DNA of 64,000 nucleotides from Pseudozobellia sp. WGM2 (GTDB lineage: Bacteria; Bacteroidota; Bacteroidia; Flavobacteriales; Flavobacteriaceae), in the NCBI RefSeq assembly GCF_017810075.1, contig NZ_JADNYK010000003.1, forward strand, positions 62,001 to 126,000, written 5' to 3'. A program made the translations under genes and the position numbers. Positions 9,087 to 19,600 of this stretch are shown one piece after another (positions within the stretch are counted from its first letter, which is position 1; each line of letters opens with the position of its first letter). Under the pieces are notes generated by a model, which did not search any database, was not told where the DNA came from, and was given only the letters and a program-made list of their open reading frames with translations.

Positions 9087-11969
9087 ATGACATACCCGAA
9101 TCTCATGAGCCATTGCTTTAAATGGCTTTTCTTTCTCATCATATTTCTTCTATCTAATCAAGCTTTTTCGCAATGCGCGGGGTCAAACGGCATGGTTACT
9201 ATTTGTAATAAAGATGCGGATGACACGAACAAGACCTTTGACCTATTTGCACAATTGAACGGCACCCCTCTACCTGGTGGTGTGTGGTCTACCAATGATC
9301 CGGCCAATTTTTTTGCCTTAGATCGCGATACGGGAATTGTCAACCTCTGGGAAGTAAAAAATTCTGGCCTACATGAATTCACTTATACCAATAATAACTG
9401 CGGTGATTCGGCCACCGTAACCGTTAGTCTGGGCGGTTACCCTGGTGAAGACAATATAGATGGTACGGCCGATGCCTGCGGAGATGACCCATCGGTTAAC
9501 CTTCATGCCTATATTGGAGATGAGACGGAAGGAAAATTTCAAGATTTTAATGGTATCTGGGATGCAGTTACCCCCTCTGCGGCACCTTACCTCGAAAACA
9601 ATTTCTTTAATGCTCAGGAAGCGGGTACCGGAGTTTACGAATTTACCCATACCGTACCGGCTGTAGGCACCTGTGCGAGTCGGCAAGTACGCTTAATATT
9701 AGAAGTACAACGTCCCGCAAATTCAGGAATCGGTACAAGCCTTACCGTTTGTACCACCGACGACCTTTCAGGCTTAACTAATTTTGATTTAGATAGTTTA
9801 CTTGAAGATGAAGACGAAAACGGAACATGGTCTGAAGGAGCTTCTACAAATCAATTAGATGACCTGACCGACCATACTATCGATATTCAGGCTATAAGAG
9901 ACAATAATATTTCAGGAACTTTCTCATTTACTTATACAGTTTACCCCTCACATGCGGTCTGTACCATTCATCGTACTTCGGTCGACATCATTATTCTACC
10001 GACGTTGCGAGGAACCATGCAAGCTGATAATTTCTGTGCAGGCCCCACCAACTACACTATTGAGATTACCGATTATGACAACACCTTGATTCATATGGGT
10101 ACTTATGAAGGCAGCTATACGCTTACATCGACAAGCGGAATCAGTGGAGGCACCACATCTATCAGCTTGAACAATGATAGAACGGGTTCATTTACCATAG
10201 ATGCAAGTAATGTGGTCTTGAATGAAGATACCACCTTGGAAATCACCTCTATGGGTGAAGGGGTCTGCCCCAATATTCAAGTGCCTCCTGTTTCATTCAT
10301 TGTTACCGACCCAAATGCATCCGTTTCCGACACTTGTCTTAACTTAGAAATTCCAGTTTCGCTGAACAATATCTTCGATGCATCATTAAACCAAGCAAAC
10401 GGCAACTATGATGTAAATTATACATTGACAGCACCTGATGGCGACGAAACCACATTCTTAGCAAGTTCAGTGGCTTTTAGTTCGGGCACTGCATCTTTTA
10501 ACATACCTAGTGATCAAGCTACCGAGAGTGGAGCTTATGATATCAGCTTCGTTGTCGACAGTGGCTTTGAACTTGGGTGTGAAATAACAACGAGTTTTAG
10601 TATTATACCTCCCCCTGAATCTATTGACCTCAATCTGGTAGTGAACAATTCGTGCAATGCCACCCAAATAGATGTTTTGGTCAACGCCCCTAGTTTAGCT
10701 GATGGCGATTACGACATTACCTACGATGTTATTAGCCAAAGTTCAGGGCAGGTGGTTTTAGAAAACACCATCAATTTCAGTGGTGGAACTGCATCTTATG
10801 ACCTTGACGTAGCCTCACTAGACCCTGGCAACTATACAGTAAGCGTAAGAAGCTCACAAGACGACACAACCCTCTGTAGAACTATATTTGATTTTGAGGA
10901 AAGTGAAAACTTTGCCATCGAGGGCGTTCCCGCACTTCCGGTAGCAGAAACAAATCAGACTTTTTGTCTAAGTCTGTTTAGTGAAAACGAACCAAGTCTT
11001 GCCGATATCAATGTAACCGCCAATGGTGAAATACTTTTCTATGCTACTGCTACGGATATGGATATTCTTTCTATGGATACCATACTTGTCGATGGAGAAG
11101 ACTATTTTATTTCCAATACCGACCCCAATAACAATTGTGAAGGTTCAGATAGAATACAGGTAACGGTAACCCTTTCAGACCCGGAAGCACCAACAGCCCT
11201 AAACACCAACCCTACGTTCTGTGCATCTGAAGAACCGAATGTTCAGAGTTTAGATACCCATGTCAATGCAAACGGAAATAATATCATTTGGTTCGATACC
11301 GCTACCGGTGGAAGTCCGTTAGACCCAACAACTTTAATAGTTGACAATGTCAGCTATTTTGCGGCCTCTGAAGGTACCGACCAATGTTCTAGCTCTGAAA
11401 GAATAGAAATAACACCTACGGTTTATGGACTGGAACCAGCATCGTTGGAATTTTCAAATTTGGCACTTTGCGGACTGGACAACCCCACCATTTATGACCT
11501 ACGGCAAGTAGAAAGCAACAACCCTTTCGAGGTTTTATGGTACGACACCCCTGAAGAAGGAACTCCGTTAAACGAAGAAACTTTACTGCAAACCCAGACA
11601 ACCTACTATGCGGTAAGTTTTAATCCAAATACAGGTTGTATGAATACGGAGCGCATGGCGGTTACCGTCGATTTGACAAACTGTGACCCTGAAGATTACG
11701 GATTTTTTATACCTGATGGATTTTCACCCAATGGCGACGGTAGAAACGATACTTTCTTCGTGCCTAACATTGAAATCATATTTCCGGAATATACCCTAGA
11801 AATTCTGAACAGATATGGCGCTACTTTATTCAAAGGCAATCAATCTAAACCTGCTTGGAACGGTTCCGATGGTGGGCAAGTGGCTCCCAATGGCGTTTAT
11901 TTCTATGTAATAAACTATAACAAAGACGGCCACGAACCAATTCAAGGTCGACTATACCTCAACCGTTAA
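9087..11969 (+). CDS. Large secreted adhesin-like protein with type IX (type B) sorting domain
   Basis: Signal peptide at about residues 1-29 (ends QAFSQ), then about 580 residues of Ig/FN-like beta domains with paired cysteines. From about residue 615 to 870 there are three related Ig-like repeats, each starting with a short F/L-C- motif, carrying a central (L/I)-W/F-Y/F-D/A-T segment and ending in an ER(I/M) strand. The last 85 residues are the gliding-motility-associated C-terminal domain: the F-PNGDG-ND-F motif near 885, then AWNGSDGG and the GVYFYVI strand. That domain is the type B signal for the type IX secretion system, so the protein is exported to or through the outer membrane. It is followed by its likely SprF-type partner. 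Confidence 0.92.
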   Translation: MTYPNLMSHCFKWLFFLIIFLLSNQAFSQCAGSNGMVTICNKDADDTNKTFDLFAQLNGTPLPGGVWSTNDPANFFALDRDTGIVNLWEVKNSGLHEFTYTNNNCGDSATVTVSLGGYPGEDNIDGTADACGDDPSVNLHAYIGDETEGKFQDFNGIWDAVTPSAAPYLENNFFNAQEAGTGVYEFTHTVPAVGTCASRQVRLILEVQRPANSGIGTSLTVCTTDDLSGLTNFDLDSLLEDEDENGTWSEGASTNQLDDLTDHTIDIQAIRDNNISGTFSFTYTVYPSHAVCTIHRTSVDIIILPTLRGTMQADNFCAGPTNYTIEITDYDNTLIHMGTYEGSYTLTSTSGISGGTTSISLNNDRTGSFTIDASNVVLNEDTTLEITSMGEGVCPNIQVPPVSFIVTDPNASVSDTCLNLEIPVSLNNIFDASLNQANGNYDVNYTLTAPDGDETTFLASSVAFSSGTASFNIPSDQATESGAYDISFVVDSGFELGCEITTSFSIIPPPESIDLNLVVNNSCNATQIDVLVNAPSLADGDYDITYDVISQSSGQVVLENTINFSGGTASYDLDVASLDPGNYTVSVRSSQDDTTLCRTIFDFEESENFAIEGVPALPVAETNQTFCLSLFSENEPSLADINVTANGEILFYATATDMDILSMDTILVDGEDYFISNTDPNNNCEGSDRIQVTVTLSDPEAPTALNTNPTFCASEEPNVQSLDTHVNANGNNIIWFDTATGGSPLDPTTLIVDNVSYFAASEGTDQCSSSERIEITPTVYGLEPASLEFSNLALCGLDNPTIYDLRQVESNNPFEVLWYDTPEEGTPLNEETLLQTQTTYYAVSFNPNTGCMNTERMAVTVDLTNCDPEDYGFFIPDGFSPNGDGRNDTFFVPNIEIIFPEYTLEILNRYGATLFKGNQSKPAWNGSDGGQVAPNGVYFYVINYNKDGHEPIQGRLYLNR

Positions 11970-11997
11970 CCCACCAACTAACGTATAAAACGAAAAA

Positions 11998-12936
11998 GTG
12001 AAGCATCTCTACATCATCATATGGATACTGTTATTCGGGCAGTCAATGCTGTTAGCGCAACAAGACCCGCAGTATACGCAGTACATGTACAACATGAGCG
12101 TAATCAACCCCGCCTATACTACTAACGACGTTGGTAGGCTGAATTTTGGCGCACTCTATCGCTCTCAATGGAAAAATACGGTCGGCGCCCCAGAAACCTT
12201 AACGTTCTACGCCCATGCCCCTATGAGCCCGTCCATTGAAATGGGGCTATCACTTGTTTCTGATAAAATAGGTGATGGAGCATTGAAAGAAAATAACATC
12301 TATGCTGATTTCGCTTATATCTTGAAGTTAGATGAAAAAAGCAATATTTCTCTGGGACTCAAAGGAGGATTCACCACGTTTGAAACCAATTTCAACGGTT
12401 TCGTGCTACCAGAATTTCAAGATGACGAGGCTTTCAACGAAAATCTGAACAACACTTTTCCAAATATTGGTGTGGGCGCATTTTACCATCGAAACCATTT
12501 TTACGCCGGCATATCGGCCCCAAACCTACTCACCTCTAAGCATTTAGAGAACAGAGACGGTATCAATCGAATTGGTTCTGAGAAAATACATTTTTTTCTA
12601 ACCACAGGCTATGTGTACGAGCTCAATCAAGACATTAAACTAAAGCCCTCACTTCTAGCAAAAATAGTAGAAGGGGCACCCTTGACCGTCGACCTTTCTA
12701 TGAACGCTCTTTTCTATAACCGAATCGAGGGTGGACTTTCTTATCGTCTCGAAGATTCGGTTAGCGCAATGTTCAATATTGCTGTTTTACCAGCACTAAG
12801 AATAGGGTATGCGTATGATTACACCCTATCAAACTTGAGCGACTACAGTGCCGGTTCACATGAAATATTCGTGCTCTTCGACCTTGACCTACTTGGTTTG
12901 GGTAAAGGCTATGATAAATCCCCAAGATTTTATTAA
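11998..12936 (+). CDS. PorP/SprF family type IX secretion outer-membrane protein
   Basis: Signal peptide (residues 1-20, ends MLLAQ), then the family opening QQDPQYTQYMYN with NPAY shortly after, and a 290-residue beta barrel. SprF-like proteins pair with particular type B cargo adhesins and are needed for their export or surface attachment. The gene sits 28 bases after such an adhesin, so the two are a likely cognate pair. The start is GTG at 11998: no ATG fits ahead of the signal peptide. It ends two bases before the next gene's ATG. Confidence 0.93.
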   Translation: MKHLYIIIWILLFGQSMLLAQQDPQYTQYMYNMSVINPAYTTNDVGRLNFGALYRSQWKNTVGAPETLTFYAHAPMSPSIEMGLSLVSDKIGDGALKENNIYADFAYILKLDEKSNISLGLKGGFTTFETNFNGFVLPEFQDDEAFNENLNNTFPNIGVGAFYHRNHFYAGISAPNLLTSKHLENRDGINRIGSEKIHFFLTTGYVYELNQDIKLKPSLLAKIVEGAPLTVDLSMNALFYNRIEGGLSYRLEDSVSAMFNIAVLPALRIGYAYDYTLSNLSDYSAGSHEIFVLFDLDLLGLGKGYDKSPRFY

Positions 12937-12937
12937 T

Positions 12938-15079
12938 ATGAAAAAACTATTGTTCATACTATTCGCTTTGGGGTCAATTGCTTCGATAAAAGCACAAGAC
13001 GACCTAGAACGTGCAGACTTATATTTTAGTAGGGCCTATTATAGCGATGCTATTCCGTTATACGAAGAATTGCTGCCCAGAAACAAGAGCTCAAAGCTTC
13101 TTAAAAATTTAGCTGATAGTTATTACCACACCTTTAACATGAAAGCAGCTGCTCGATGGTATGCATACTTAGTCTCGAACTACGGTGAAAACATTGACGA
13201 GAACTTTTATTTTAAGCTCAATCAATCTTTAAAGGCTATCGGTGAATATGAAAAGGCAGACCAGGTTTTAATCGATTATTATACCGATCAAGACCTTTCC
13301 GACAGAACCGAGCAAGTTAAAGCAGGCAGTACTTACCTTGAAAATATAAAAGCTATCGGCGAGCGGTTCGATATTGAAAATTTAGCACTAAATACAAGTA
13401 CCTCAGAATTTGGTGCAGCTATCGTCGATTCCGTATTAGTCTACAGTGCTTCAAAAAAAGAAGCTAAGGCGTTAGGTAAATTGTACCGTTGGAACAATCA
13501 AAACTATCTTGATTTTTATACCCATCCGAAAGAAAAACTTCAAGCAGGTGACTCGTTGAGTACGTCGTTTTCAAAAAACATCAATACCAACTTGCACGAA
13601 GGTACTTTTGCCATCACTAAAGACCGAAGCACCATTTATTTCACCAGAAATAGTAAAAAGAAAACTGACGATAAAATCAGCAATCTTAAACTTTATAAAG
13701 CAGAATGGATAGATAAAGAGTGGCAAAACATTACGGAATTACCCTTTAATGGTCACAACTTTTCTACTGAGCACCCCGTATTGAGCCCTGATGAAACAAA
13801 ACTCTATTTTGCCTCGGACAGAGCAGGTGGCTATGGAGGATTCGACCTCTACTACGTTTCCATTCAAAAAGATGGATTTTTCAGCAGCCCGGTAAACTTA
13901 GGCGCTAAAATCAATACCGACAAAAAAGAACAGTTTCCATTTATTGATGGAGACGGTAATCTTTATTTCTCATCGAACGGGCATCCTGGGTTTGGGCTAC
14001 TAGATATCTTTATTTCTAGAAATGATAAAGGAGATTTCTCAAAACCTGATAACCTCGGCTTACCGATGAACAGTGGATATGATGATTTTTCGGTCTCAAT
14101 GGAAAAAAATGGCAAAGCAGGTTTCTTCGCCTCGAATCGCCCTGGAGGAAAAGGTAGTGATGATATTTATTCTTTCACGGAAACTAGACCCCTGATCATT
14201 GAAGATTGCCTACAATATATTGCCGGTACGATAACCGACAAGACGACTAGAAAGCCACTTATAGGCGCGAGCGTTGAAATGGTACAACTTGAAGGAGCAA
14301 CTATAGAAAAGCTCTTCACAGGTCAAGATGGTTCATTCAAATTTAGGGTAGATTGTAATTCTTCATACCGAGTTACGGCACAAAAAGAGGGATATGAAAA
14401 TGGTCTAAAAACTGTTATAACCGATGGTGTTCGTAAGGCAACCAAAAATGCTTCCCTAGAGCTTCTATCCCAAAAAGTGATAGAAGAACAGAAAGCCCTA
14501 GCGCTACAAAAAGAGCGTAAAGCGGCTGAAGAAAAAGCCATCGCCTTAGCCCAGCGTAAAAAAGCACAAGAAGTAAAGGCAGAGCAAGAGCGTATCAAAA
14601 AAGAAAAGGAAAGCATTAAAAAGCAGGCTCTAGCCCAAGAACAAAAGAAGAAAAAGCGCCAAAAAGAGATTGAAGAAGTAATTGCTAAAGAAGATGCAAT
14701 TATTAAAAAAGAGAACCGTACAATAGTTGAAATAGGTGAAATTCATTTTGATTACAGTCTATGGTACGTACGCAGAGAAGCTAGACAACGTCTAGATAAG
14801 TTAGTCGAAATCATGAAGAACAACCCCGGTATGGTCATCGAAATCGGCACACATACCGATATTAGGGGCAATAGCGCCTACAACAAAGAGCTATCTCAAA
14901 AAAGAGCTGATGCGGCCAAAGAATATTTGGTTAAAAACGGTATTAATAAGAGTAATGTAATTGCCAAAGGGTATGGCGAATCGCAGCCTATTGTGAAATG
15001 TGAAACAGTTGACAGCTGTTCTGAAGAAGATCATGAGTGGAACCGTCGTTGTGAGCTTGTGGTCGTAAAGTGGGAATAG
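12938..15079 (+). CDS. OmpA-family protein with TPR, PD40 propeller and carboxypeptidase-regulatory-like domains
   Basis: A 713-aa exported protein. Signal peptide 1-20 (ends SIKAQ); TPR-like helices about 20-120; PD40/WD40-like propeller repeats about 210-420, with SPDETKLYFASDR and DGNLYFSSNG blades; a carboxypeptidase-regulatory-like beta domain about 430-515; a Lys/Glu/Ala-rich coiled coil about 520-600; and a C-terminal OmpA peptidoglycan-binding domain about 605-713 with HTDIRG and NKELSQKRA. The ATG at 12938 begins the signal peptide, one base after the sprF-like stop; an upstream in-frame ATG would overlap sprF. This architecture resembles PorE-type proteins that anchor type IX components to the cell wall, and it completes the three-gene module. 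Confidence 0.93.
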   Translation: MKKLLFILFALGSIASIKAQDDLERADLYFSRAYYSDAIPLYEELLPRNKSSKLLKNLADSYYHTFNMKAAARWYAYLVSNYGENIDENFYFKLNQSLKAIGEYEKADQVLIDYYTDQDLSDRTEQVKAGSTYLENIKAIGERFDIENLALNTSTSEFGAAIVDSVLVYSASKKEAKALGKLYRWNNQNYLDFYTHPKEKLQAGDSLSTSFSKNINTNLHEGTFAITKDRSTIYFTRNSKKKTDDKISNLKLYKAEWIDKEWQNITELPFNGHNFSTEHPVLSPDETKLYFASDRAGGYGGFDLYYVSIQKDGFFSSPVNLGAKINTDKKEQFPFIDGDGNLYFSSNGHPGFGLLDIFISRNDKGDFSKPDNLGLPMNSGYDDFSVSMEKNGKAGFFASNRPGGKGSDDIYSFTETRPLIIEDCLQYIAGTITDKTTRKPLIGASVEMVQLEGATIEKLFTGQDGSFKFRVDCNSSYRVTAQKEGYENGLKTVITDGVRKATKNASLELLSQKVIEEQKALALQKERKAAEEKAIALAQRKKAQEVKAEQERIKKEKESIKKQALAQEQKKKKRQKEIEEVIAKEDAIIKKENRTIVEIGEIHFDYSLWYVRREARQRLDKLVEIMKNNPGMVIEIGTHTDIRGNSAYNKELSQKRADAAKEYLVKNGINKSNVIAKGYGESQPIVKCETVDSCSEEDHEWNRRCELVVVKWE

Positions 15080-15104
15080 TAAGTAGCATAGTGGTTTTTT
15101 CAAG

Positions 15105-15140
15105 GCCCTGAAGGTTTAAAACCTTCAGGGCTTTTTCTTT
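15105..15140 (+). terminator. Rho-independent terminator after the type IX module
   Basis: A perfect inverted repeat spans 15105-15131, with 12-bp arms starting GCCCTGAAGG and a 3-base loop. It is followed by a T-rich run at 15132-15140. It closes the adhesin - sprF - ompA transcript. Confidence 0.9.
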
Positions 15141-15182
15141 TGTAATCTATTCACTTATCTTAGTTCTACAAAATAAATTGAA

Positions 15183-15500
15183 ATGCATTTGAACCTCTCT
15201 ACCATACCTTCTAAAGAACTGATTCCCGGCTATCACGCGAAAATGGTTCATGGCGACAAAATGTCAATTGCCTATTGGACGGTCAAAAAAGGTGCTGAAG
15301 TGCCCGAGCATTCGCACATGCACGAACAGGTCATGCAAGTTTTAGAGGGCAGTTTTGAATTTACTTTAGATGGAGAGACGAAAACCTATCTACCAAACGA
15401 TATTGTAGTAATTCCCAGTTATTCAGTACATAGCGGAAAAGCTTTGACCGATTGTAGATTGATGGATATATTTAGTCCTGTGCGCGAAGAGTACTTATAG
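15183..15500 (+). CDS. Small cupin-domain protein
   Basis: A single-domain cupin of 105 aa. The metal-binding motif 1 is EHSHMHEQVMQVLEG (two His and a Glu near residues 41-47), and motif 2 has a His in IPSYSVHSG near residue 83. Proteins of this size bind a divalent metal and range from isomerases to small-molecule sensors, so the substrate cannot be named. It lies 26 bases ahead of an SDR oxidoreductase, and the two may share a pathway. Confidence 0.88.
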   Translation: MHLNLSTIPSKELIPGYHAKMVHGDKMSIAYWTVKKGAEVPEHSHMHEQVMQVLEGSFEFTLDGETKTYLPNDIVVIPSYSVHSGKALTDCRLMDIFSPVREEYL

Positions 15501-15525
15501 CATTAATACCTAATTCGACGTCGAT

Positions 15526-16311
15526 ATGAATATTTCTTTAGAGAATAAAAAAGCCTTAGTCGGCGGAAGTAGTGGTGGAATCGGAAAAGCGATAGCACAA
15601 CAGCTCGCAGAAAGCGGGGCTAGCGTAACCTTGATGTCACGCAATGATAATAAACTTCGCCAAATCGTTTCCGATTTACCGACCGAGCAAGGTCAAGAGC
15701 ATCAATATTTAGTAGTTGATTTTTCTGATTTTGAAGGATATAAGTCTCTCATCTCTAAATTCTTCGAAAGCAATTCCGTAGACATTCTCGTAAATAATAC
15801 GCAGGGGCCATCAGCAGGAAATGCGCTGGAAAAGCAAACAGCCGATTATCAAGAAGCCTTCGAGTTGCTCTTTAAAACAGTGGTCTTCACCACTGAACTT
15901 GCGCTTAAGAACATGAGAGAAAACAGGTGGGGAAGAATCATAAACGTAGCCTCGGTCTCGGTAAAAGAACCGTTATCTTATCTAGCGCTATCGAACACGA
16001 TACGCGCGGCGGTAGTCACTTGGGCCAAATCTTTATCTACAGATGTAGGTCAAGACAAAATTACCGTGAACAGCGTACTCACGGGTTATTTTGATACCGA
16101 ACGTATTGAACAATTGAATACCAAAAAGGCGGAACAACTGGGAATTGAAAAAAGCGAAGTAAGAGCTGATATGGAGTCAAAAGTGCCGGTAAAGAGAATC
16201 GGAGATCCCAAAGAATATGGATACCTAGTTGCTTTTCTAGCCTCAGATAATGCCGCATATATTACCGGGACACAAATACCGATAGATGGTGGACTATTAA
16301 AAAGTCTGTAA
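15526..16311 (+). CDS. SDR-family oxidoreductase, atypical active site
   Basis: A Rossmann-fold short-chain dehydrogenase/reductase of 261 aa. The nucleotide-binding motif (GGSSGGIG) is near residue 13, the NNTQGPSAG segment near 90, the catalytic-type serine region (VASVSV) near 143, and the C-terminal ITGTQIPIDGG is typical. The usual YxxxK pair is not intact: Tyr152 is followed by Ser at 156 where Lys is expected. Some 3-oxoacyl-ACP-reductase-like SDRs share this change. The cupin gene lies just upstream. Reaction unknown. Confidence 0.88.
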   Translation: MNISLENKKALVGGSSGGIGKAIAQQLAESGASVTLMSRNDNKLRQIVSDLPTEQGQEHQYLVVDFSDFEGYKSLISKFFESNSVDILVNNTQGPSAGNALEKQTADYQEAFELLFKTVVFTTELALKNMRENRWGRIINVASVSVKEPLSYLALSNTIRAAVVTWAKSLSTDVGQDKITVNSVLTGYFDTERIEQLNTKKAEQLGIEKSEVRADMESKVPVKRIGDPKEYGYLVAFLASDNAAYITGTQIPIDGGLLKSL

Positions 16312-16313
16312 GC

Positions 16314-16409
16314 CTAAGACGCTAGAATCAGTAGGGCGATAAGAAGAAACAGCAGTACAAAAGTTGACTTTAATGAAGAAGACCAAGTGCTTAAAAAGTG
16401 ATTGTCCAT
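16314..16409 (-). CDS. Possible 31-residue single-pass membrane peptide
   Basis: The minus strand encodes 31 residues starting MDNHFLSTW, with a polar N-terminus of about 16 residues and a hydrophobic helix from about 17 to 30 (FVLLFLLIALLILA). A full promoter (TTG, 18-base spacer, TACTTTTG) ends 23 bases before the ATG, and the start context GTAAAATG is typical of Bacteroidota. It ends two bases from the convergent SDR stop. No homologue is recalled. The promoter is the main reason to think it is real. Confidence 0.4.
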   Translation of the reverse strand: MDNHFLSTWSSSLKSTFVLLFLLIALLILAS

Positions 16410-16432
16410 TTTACGGGGGTTAAAATTCTATT

Positions 16433-16461
16433 CAAAAGTAAGTGCTTACCAAGGGTGTCAA
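16433..16461 (-). promoter_or_regulatory. Promoter for the 31-residue membrane peptide
   Basis: On the minus strand, TTG (16461-16459), an 18-base spacer and TACTTTTG (16440-16433) match the Bacteroidota -33/-7 consensus in full. Transcription would start near 16427 and read into the small gene at 16409. Confidence 0.55.
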
Positions 16462-16465
16462 GTGT

Positions 16466-16564
16466 TTAAAAAACTCTATTCTTGACTCTTTCGACCTTCG
16501 ATACAATTTCGCCTGCCGTACTCCAAACTAGATATTCCCTAACCAAATCGCCACGTTTACTCAT
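16466..16564 (-). CDS. Possible 32-residue peptide
   Basis: The minus strand encodes MSKRGDLVREYLVW followed by a Glu/Lys/Val-rich amphipathic helix, 32 residues in all. The start context ATAAAATG suits this lineage, and the composition is protein-like. I see no promoter upstream in the short space before the alpha-2-macroglobulin gene, so this may be a chance frame. Confidence 0.22.
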   Translation of the reverse strand: MSKRGDLVREYLVWSTAGEIVSKVERVKNRVF

Positions 16565-16619
16565 TTTATATTTTGATTGGCATCGATTTTGAGCAGTTTT
16601 ATCCCGTAATTTTATTCTT

Positions 16620-19600
16620 ATGAAGCAACTATCACTGATATTAACCCTATTTCTTTTCTCACAGATGGCCATAGCACAAAACAACAGTTCTTACGAAACT
16701 CTCTGGAAGAATGTGCAAAAGCTAGAAAGTCAAGCCTTAACGCAATCTGCACTCGAGGCGGTAAAAGTCATTTCTGAAAAGGCCATTAAAGAGGATAATT
16801 CAAATCAAATAGTCAAAACCTTACTCTACCGTTCGAAGTATGCAATGGTACTTGAAGAAGAGTCTCAACTTGGTATAATAAATAGTTTTAAAAGTGAAAT
16901 AGAAAAGGTACCATCTCCTACAAAAAATATACTTGAAAGTTATTTAGCAAACCTTTACTGGCAATATTTTCAGCAAAACCGCTACCGCTTTTATAACCGA
17001 ACGGAGACCCAGAACAAGGTAGACTCCACCGATTTCAGAACGTGGGACCTATCTACTCTGTTCAAAGAAATCGATACGCAGTTCAATGCTTCCCTTTTAA
17101 ATAAAGAAGCGCTTCAAGGTTTAGATATTATGGAATTTGATTACATCTTAAATAATCAGAATAACTCAGAAGATTATCGCCCCACCCTATTTGACCTGTT
17201 GGCCCATACAGCACTTGATTTCTACAAGAGTAGTGAAAACAACGTAACCCGACCAGCGGACAAGTTTGAAATAGACCGTCAACAAATACTTTGCGAAGCC
17301 TATGAATTTACGCAAATAGACTTACTAAGTAAAGATGAGACTTCATTGCAGCTCAAGGCCCTAGAGACCTATCAAGAACTTTTGCAATTCCATTTTCCCG
17401 ACCCTGAGCTAAAAGCATTGGTTTATGTCGACCTTGAAAGATTACGTTTTATTCATCAACATGCGGTATTCGAAAATAAAAACGACATATATCTTGAAGT
17501 ACTCAAGAACTCTGCAGAAAACCTAAAACAGCATGAATTATCGGGTCAATATCTGCATGAAATTGCCCAGCAGTACCACAATCAGGGAAATACATATGCT
17601 CAGACTCAGAACGAAAACTCTCGATGGAAACAGCAAGAAGCCCTTGCTATTTGTGACGAGGTAATTTCTAAATTTCCTGAAAGTAGTGCAGCCGAGAAAT
17701 GCAAGGCACTAAAATCAAGAATCCTGGCAAAAAGCGTGCAAATCGTCACGGAAAAATTTATCCCAATAGATAAACCTGCCCGTCTATTGGTAAAATATAA
17801 AAACATTGAAGGTCTACAACTCGCCGCCTACAAAATCTCCCGAACAGAAATTAAAGAACTGAACAAGCTCTATGAAGAAAAAAAGCAATTAGCTTTCATT
17901 AAAAAGCTTGAGGTTCAAAAGAGGTGGCAAGCCAATCTGAAAAATGAAGATGACCATCAACAACATGGCATGGAAGTTCTCTTTCCGCCTATGCCAAACG
18001 GACAGTATTTAATTTTAGTTAACCCTAAAGATGATACTTCATCATTCGCCTTTAGTCCGGTACAAGTCACCGACTTGGCTTTAATAGAAACCAAAATCAA
18101 CAACTCTAGTTCTAGGTTTCAAGTTATAAATAGAAATAATGGCGAACCCATCAAAAAAGCAAAATTAGAGGTCTCCTACCTTGAAAACTATAACAAACCT
18201 CGTAAAAAGGAAAATTTCGTTTCCGATGATATGGGTGCCATACATATAAATCTGTCCGATGAAAATTGGAGCAATGTCTCCATAACTGTATCACACAATT
18301 CTGAAAAGGCTATTTTTGGCGAATACTATATTAATAAGCAGCAAGAACCTTCTGAAAACCTCAAAAGTTACTCTTGTTTTTTATTCTCCGATCGAAGTAT
18401 TTACCGCCCTGGGCAGCCTCTTTATTTTAAGGGTATTGCGATTGAGAATAGAAAAAAAGGCGCTTCGATTCTTAGCGAAGCCATTGTTACTGTAGATTTA
18501 ATCGATGTTAACGGACAAACGGTAAGCAGCAGTAAATTTAAAACCAATGAATACGGATCTTTCTCTGGAGAATTCATTATTCCAAATTCTGGGCTGACCG
18601 GAAACTTTTCATTGGAGGCGCACAGTGACGACATTTTATTGAACGGCTATGCTTCTATTTCTGTCGAAGAATATAAAAGACCGAAATTCGAAACAGCATT
18701 CGAACCCGTTACCGAGACTTACAAAGTTAACGATACCGTCATGATAAAAGGAAAAGCGAATGCCTTTGCCGGTAGCAAAATAACCGATGCTAAAGTAACA
18801 TACAGGGTCAAGCGTTCTGTTTATTTTCCAAGATGGTACTATTGGTCGCGCCCTTACTCTAACATATCTCCCCAAGAAATTGCTTACGGAGAAACGTTAA
18901 CGGATAGTAATGGTGAATATGAGATTAAATTTGAGGCCATACCTGATAATAGTCTTTCAAAGGAAAACCTGCCTACATTTCAATATGTAGTTTCAGCGGA
19001 TGTCACCGACATTAATGGAGAAACCAGAAGCACCTCGACAATAGTAACGGTAGGTTATCACACTTTAAATGCCACAATACAGATACCAGAGTACCTAGAC
19101 AAAGAAAATGACGATCATCAATTAACTGTATCGACCCAGAACCTTAATGGCCAGTCTGTACCTGCTCAAGGCACTATTAAAATCTATAAGTTGGTCGCAC
19201 CCGATTATGTGCTTCGCCCAAGACCGTGGTCGGCCCCGGATTACAACAACTGGAAGAAAGAGGAATTTAAAACTCTTTTTCCTCACGATGCCTTTACGAA
19301 TGAGCATAACACCAAGAATTGGGAAAAAGGAAAGATGGTGTGGGAAACTCAATTCCATACAGACCAATCAGAAAAGATTGAGCTCGAAAACCTTAAAAAA
19401 TGGTCCTCGGGCAAATACCTCATTGAACTAGAGACCAAAGATAAATTCGGCCAAGTAGTAAAAGATGTTACCCAAACTACTGTAGTAAGTAAAAGAGATA
19501 AAAAATTGGCCGACAATCAATTATTTGATATCAAAACCGATAAGGAAACCTATACCATCGGAGATAAAGTCGATGTAACACTATCATCAAATGCCCAAGA

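Larger units (their letters stand above)
16312..16619. other. 308-base gap between SDR and alpha-2-macroglobulin genes
   Basis: The gap holds the two candidate tiny genes on the minus strand (16314-16409 and 16466-16564) and the promoter between them. The plus-strand promoter of the large gene is not clear: the best candidate is TAATTTTA at 16607-16614, one mismatch from the -7 consensus, with a TTG at 16589-16591. Confidence 0.4.
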
